Assembly: GCA_905221605.1 (NCBI GenBank)
Contig: CAJNDS010001691.1
Location: 587,417 to 651,416, forward strand
Direction: 5' to 3'
Origin: Symbiodinium natans
Lineage: Eukaryota; Sar; Dinophyceae; Suessiales; Symbiodiniaceae
DNA length: 64,000 bases
Shown: piece after piece, positions 60,635-64,000 of the stretch
How the letters are laid out: every line of letters begins with the position of its first letter
Numbering within the stretch: the first letter of the stretch is position 1
The notes under the pieces: model-generated
Told to the model about the DNA's origin: nothing
Databases searched by the model: none
The model's input: the letters and a program-made list of their open reading frames with translations, nothing else
Position numbers and translations under genes: made by a program

Positions 60635-60992
60635 CTAACTATGATTTGCCATTGTCTTCTCAACTGGGAACATATCTATGTCTATATGGCATATAATATA
60701 GGAATCATATAATGCACCAATATGTATATACATATATATGTATGTATACTATCATGTATGTGTATACGTATGTGTATGTGTACGTACATGTATGTAGATG
60801 TACGGGTACGAATCTGTATGCATCTGTAGATACGTGTGTTTGAATTATGCAGGTGTGCATGTTTGTCCATGAAAAACTACTGACTTGTGTATTTCTTCGT
60901 AGGTACGTAACTTTCAGAATATACCACCCAAGAACGAACTATATCGCCGAGCCTAACAGAGATTTAAGTTTAAGGAATACAACATAACCCTA

Positions 60993-61091
60993 AGGCTCCA
61001 TGTACCCATATAGTAGATACCTAGGCCTTAAAGGGGTTCCTATAAGGGTACCTTAAGGCCTCGGTATCTACTACAAGGGTACATCGAGCCT
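60993..61091. mobile_element. M6 inverted-repeat element
   Basis: AAGGCTCCATGTACCC ... GGGTACATCGAGCCTTT with TAGTAGATACC / GGTATCTACTA inner arms. Confidence 0.85.
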
Positions 61092-61436
61092 TTGGGTAAC
61101 TTATACAGGGATATGGCGGTCCCCAAACCCCAAAACCCGATGCGGGGCAGCCTTGTCCTTGTGCGACTCGTACATGGGAATGACCATGTTGATGCCCTGA
61201 ACACATAGGGCATGGGGTTGTTTAGGGTTTAGGGTTTAGGGTTTAGTGTTTAGGGTTTAGGGTTTAGGTTGGGGGGCTCAGGGAACTTTATGGTTCGTCC
61301 AGCCGGCTCTAAAGTAGAAACAGAAGGGAAGACCTCAAGAGATCAGCAGCCAAAGGCCTCCAGGCACCCTGCTGCGTGGTCAAAGCTCCCAATGGAACGC
61401 GCTTACAGCAGGCTATTGCCATTGTCTGGGTAAGCC

Positions 61437-61751
61437 ATGGAGCAGACACGACGATTAGGCCTCGAAAGTGAACACGGAGAAGCCGAGGAAGACGAGGCCG
61501 CGCGGCACAGGGCAAAAGAACGGAAGGTCCTGCAGGAGTTCTTCTTCGCGCGTGAACCATGCACTGACTGCCGTGCTCCAGTGGCTTCACTAAGTACCAT
61601 GACTGCAAGAGCTACATGTCTGGAGCTTGCTTTTGGAGCGCTGCTTTCAACTGAGCTCAGAAGACCGGAGGTGTCATTGATTTCTGCGTGCTGCGCGGGC
61701 GAGCAGGTTAGTAGAACTTTCAGTAGACTGAGGGAACTGGCAGTAGACTGA
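61437..61751 (+). CDS. Possible plus-strand reading frame
   Basis: 104 codons from ATG to TGA... starting MEQTRRLGLESEHGEAEEDE then AARHRAKERKVLQEFFFARE. The charged helical start looks like protein, the second half less so. It would be the only plus-strand gene candidate here; no family recognised. Confidence 0.3.
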   Translation: MEQTRRLGLESEHGEAEEDEAARHRAKERKVLQEFFFAREPCTDCRAPVASLSTMTARATCLELAFGALLSTELRRPEVSLISACCAGEQVSRTFSRLRELAVD

Positions 61752-61759
61752 GGGAGGAC

Positions 61760-62360
61760 AGGGTGAGGTCAGGCGAGCTCTTTATCCGTACCCAGTCCGC
61801 AGACCTCTGCGACACCGGATGTGACCAGGCCGCCGGTAGCTGAGGCCGCTAGGAAAACAGTAGTGCTGAGCACCTCACAATGCAACGAGTGTCGGAAGCA
61901 AAAGGATCCTAATTCAGCCCCTCAGCTTGGCCCTGAGAGCCTAGGAAAAGGGAAACAACCTGCGTACCCTTAGCTCTCTTAAGGGAAGATGCAATCAAAA
62001 AAGGCACAATTCTGCCTTTCAAACGGTACATCGGGGCACTTCTGGCAAACCTCTGCCACCACACAGCGAATGCGACGCACTGAGGGCGTGGCGAGCGTGT
62101 TTCCGACCTGAGTCTGGCATGGATAGCACTTGGGAACTGCGAAGTTTGGGGTGTGGATGTTTGTAGGGGCTTTTGGGGCTATGGGGTTTTGAGGGTTCAG
62201 GCTTCAGAGTTTGGGAGTTTCAGGGATCAAGGGCGTTAGGGTTCAGAGATTTATCAGGGTTTGCGCGGCCTCTTATACGGGTCCATGAGGCACACCAAAG
62301 ACCTCACTCCTCGCCGAAGCTGTCCCGACTGATTATCCTCCTCCTACACCCTCATTAAGC
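61760..62360. other. Stretch without recognised gene
   Basis: Mixed sequence with no array until 62365 and no clear exon. G/T-rich degenerate array-like words from 62140. Confidence 0.45.
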
Positions 62361-62364
62361 CCTA

Positions 62365-62640
62365 GACCACCCTACAACCCTAAACCCTAAACCCCAATCG
62401 ATGTAAACCCCTGTGAGCTCTGTAAGCCTCAACCCTACAGCCCCCCTAAACTACATATACCCCCAAGTCCTAAGCCCTAAACCCCTCAACCCCAAATCCT
62501 ACAGTAAACCCCAAACCCTAACCCTAAAAACCCCTCAACCGGAAACCCTAAGCCCTACAGCAAACCCTGAACCCTGAACCCTAAACCCTAAACCCTGAAC
62601 CCTGAACCCTGAACCCTAAACCCTAAACCCCCCCCCCCCC
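62365..62640 (+). repeat. Degenerate CCCTAAA region ending in C tract
   Basis: About 275 bp of diverged CCCTAAA, CCCTGAA and CCCCAAA units ending in a run of C. TTTAGGG units resume at 62720 on the far side of an 80-bp unique segment. Confidence 0.85.
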
Positions 62641-62964
62641 CCGAGTGTCCGGGCAAAGTTGAAGGCGGTCAGCGATGCCAAGTCCCGATGCCAAGCCTTG
62701 CTGCGGGTAGTTGTCTGGTCTGGGTTTAGGGCTTTAGGGCTTTAGGGCTTAAGGGCTTAAGGGTTTAAGGGTTTAAGGGTTTAAGGGTTTAAGGGTTTAG
62801 GGTTTAGGGCGTTTAGGGTTTAGGGTTCAGGGTTTAGGGTGATAGGGTTTAGGCATATTTGCGAAGGTTTTGGGGCGCTTAGGGCTTTTAAGGGTGAAGG
62901 CGTTAGGGCAGATGAACCCTAAACCCCAAACGCGAAGATCCTGAACCAACAAACTTGCCCTAAA

Positions 62965-63127
62965 CTGGCTGGCTCTTAGTAAGGAATGAGGGAATGTGGT
63001 ACCCTATGTATATCTCTAAACCCTAAACCCTAAACCCTAAACCCTAAACCCTAAACCCTAAACCCTAAACCCTAAACCCTAAACCATATATAGGGCCCTA
63101 ATTCCTTCATTCCCGGCTAAGAACCAG
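62965..63127. mobile_element. M1 element with telomere-type array in its centre
   Basis: Same ends as the other M1 copies (CTGGCTGGCTCTTAGT, inverse GCTAAGAACCAG). The centre, unique sequence in the 8.7 kb copy, holds a CCCTAAA array (63014-63085). Confidence 0.88.
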
Positions 63128-63410
63128 GGGCGTTAACTCAGCCAGGGAGCCACTGGAATGACCAGAAGCAGCTGGGCCCACGTCAGCCAGGCAGCCACAT
63201 CCTCCTACCGCGCTTCGCTTGTATATGTTGTCCATAACCCTAAAGCCTAAATCCTGAACCCTAAACCCTGAACCCTAAACCCTAAACCCTAAACCCTAAA
63301 CCCCAAACCCTAAACCTAAACTTAGGACCTAAACCCTAAGACCCAGGCTGGCCAAAAAACCCTAAACCCTAACCCCTAAACCCTAAACCCTAAACCCTAA
63401 ACCCTAGCTT

Positions 63411-64000
63411 GCGAGGAGGATCTCTCTGAACAGCAAGGTTAAACAAGTCTTTTCCCAAACGAACCACCCATCACCACCCGTTCATCGTTTTCGATGGGAT
63501 TGAAGGATTAACTAGATGCGCAGAAGCGTGTCCTTGTGGTACTGGTGAAGTATCGACTCTTGTGGAAGATACTGTCGGAACCTTACTGTGCCAGTTCAAA
63601 ATGCTGAAATGACAAGCTGCGCTTTATCACCTGATGCAGACTTGCCCCTTCTCACCCGAGGCGGCCACAACCATTTCGTTGCATGCGCGCCGTTCTTTGC
63701 AAAGTAGATCATTTCCTGCAAGTTGCCCAGCTTGCGACGTTCCCGCACACGAGCCCAGACTGCATGTATGTAGGTAGCTCGGTGGCTTGTACGCAAGAAG
63801 CGGCTTCCCTAACAGAACCTCCGGACTCCCCGCAAGTAATCAAAGCAATCCGAACTCATTCCCTACAAGGGTCCATGTGTATTTAAATCGGATATACTGG
63901 AGGTTGCTCTACGGTGGCTGTAGGGCTCAAGTACATTCATGTACTGAACCACATGGAGCCTTAGAACCCCTAAAGCCCACGCCCCACGGTCGACTTTCAA
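63411..64000. other. Right end, no recognised gene
   Basis: About 590 bp without telomere-type array. Short frames overlap on both strands (63596-63886); none shows a recognisable family. Confidence 0.45.

Larger units (their letters stand above)
282..63410. repeat. Interstitial telomere-type arrays (TTTAGGG/CCCTAAA), about 120 by eye
   Basis: Arrays of 2 to about 16 heptamers occur every few hundred bases. CCCTAAA orientation (plus strand), main sites: 879-955, 2096-2142, 3123-3210, 6500-6612, 7020-7130, 12100-12195, 15850-15910, 16858-16955, 17430-17520, 19990-20070, 21160-21213, 25550-25645, 29757-29846, 30400-30475, 33245-33320, 37290-37345, 41388-41490, 45870-45960, 46250-46315, 50290-50380, 50930-51040, 52560-52640, 56870-57000, 60234-60330, 63015-63085. 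TTTAGGG orientation: 2302-2390, 2910-2990, 4547-4640, 8232-8320, 12283-12365, 12484-12550, 19688-19795, 20208-20315, 22323-22390, 29605-29665, 36755-36825, 36925-37020, 47340-47475, 50038-50150, 55230-55355, 56210-56325, 56440-56515, 57688-57745. Only the longest are listed. The heptamer is the known dinoflagellate and plant telomere unit. Confidence 0.97.

Noticed and set aside
1-64000. Plant nuclear DNA or a true chromosome end
   Set aside because: The TTTAGGG unit is shared with plants, but exon structure, GC donors, channel type and interspersed arrays fit a dinoflagellate. Arrays are spread throughout, not at an end.
1-64000. Dinoflagellate spliced-leader relics, rRNA, tRNA
   Set aside because: I looked for the spliced-leader core and for tRNA or rRNA-like stretches and saw none by eye; a profile search was not possible.

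Overview
The window looks like nuclear DNA of a dinoflagellate, most likely a Suessiales or Symbiodiniaceae-type genome. This rests on the TTTAGGG telomere-type heptamer scattered through the whole sequence, very short exons separated by long repeat-filled introns, apparent GC and GA splice donors beside GT, and voltage-gated cation channels with C-terminal EF-hands, a family expanded in these algae. The species call is inference. I found no rRNA, no tRNA and no spliced-leader cassette.

The main genes are two tandem paralogues on the minus strand. Channel A runs from about 20.7 kb down to about 1.7 kb, and channel B from about 49.1 kb down to about 28.4 kb. Each encodes one six-helix voltage-gated cation channel domain. 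The order is an N-terminal region rich in Ser, Pro and charged residues, S1 to S4 with an R-x-x-R voltage sensor, the S4-S5 linker, S5-pore-S6, a cytoplasmic helical region, an EF-hand (loop D-A-D-G-S-G) and a further helix. Matching exons lie in the same order in both copies. Around the pore many splice sites can be placed to the base, because exon lengths and phases agree between paralogues. The copies differ in intron content: A splits the S5-pore-S6 region into six exons, one of them 19 nt, where B has a single exon; B has a 174-bp intron that A lacks.

From about 51 to 60 kb there are scattered coding-like minus-strand segments, several hydrophobic, that may belong to a third, unidentified membrane-protein gene. 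Between 21 and 28.4 kb there are isolated coding-like pieces, one ending in an in-frame stop (24.40 kb), plus low-complexity DNA. One plus-strand reading frame (61.4 to 61.75 kb) is possible but unproven.

The rest is repeat: roughly 120 interstitial telomere-type arrays (by eye), at least eleven families of about 100-bp inverted-repeat elements (called M1 to M11 here), long homopolymer G or C tracts, microsatellites and one tandem repeat of about 110 bp (38.1 to 38.9 kb). Arrays and inverted-repeat elements sit directly against exons. Many exons are bracketed on the plus strand by CCCTAAA to the left and TTTAGGG to the right, the orientation of a DNA piece capped by telomeres at both ends. 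Some element ends carry the intron splice sites. Together this suggests a locus being cut into small exons by introner-like elements and by telomere-repeat insertion, which I regard as the most interesting feature of the window.
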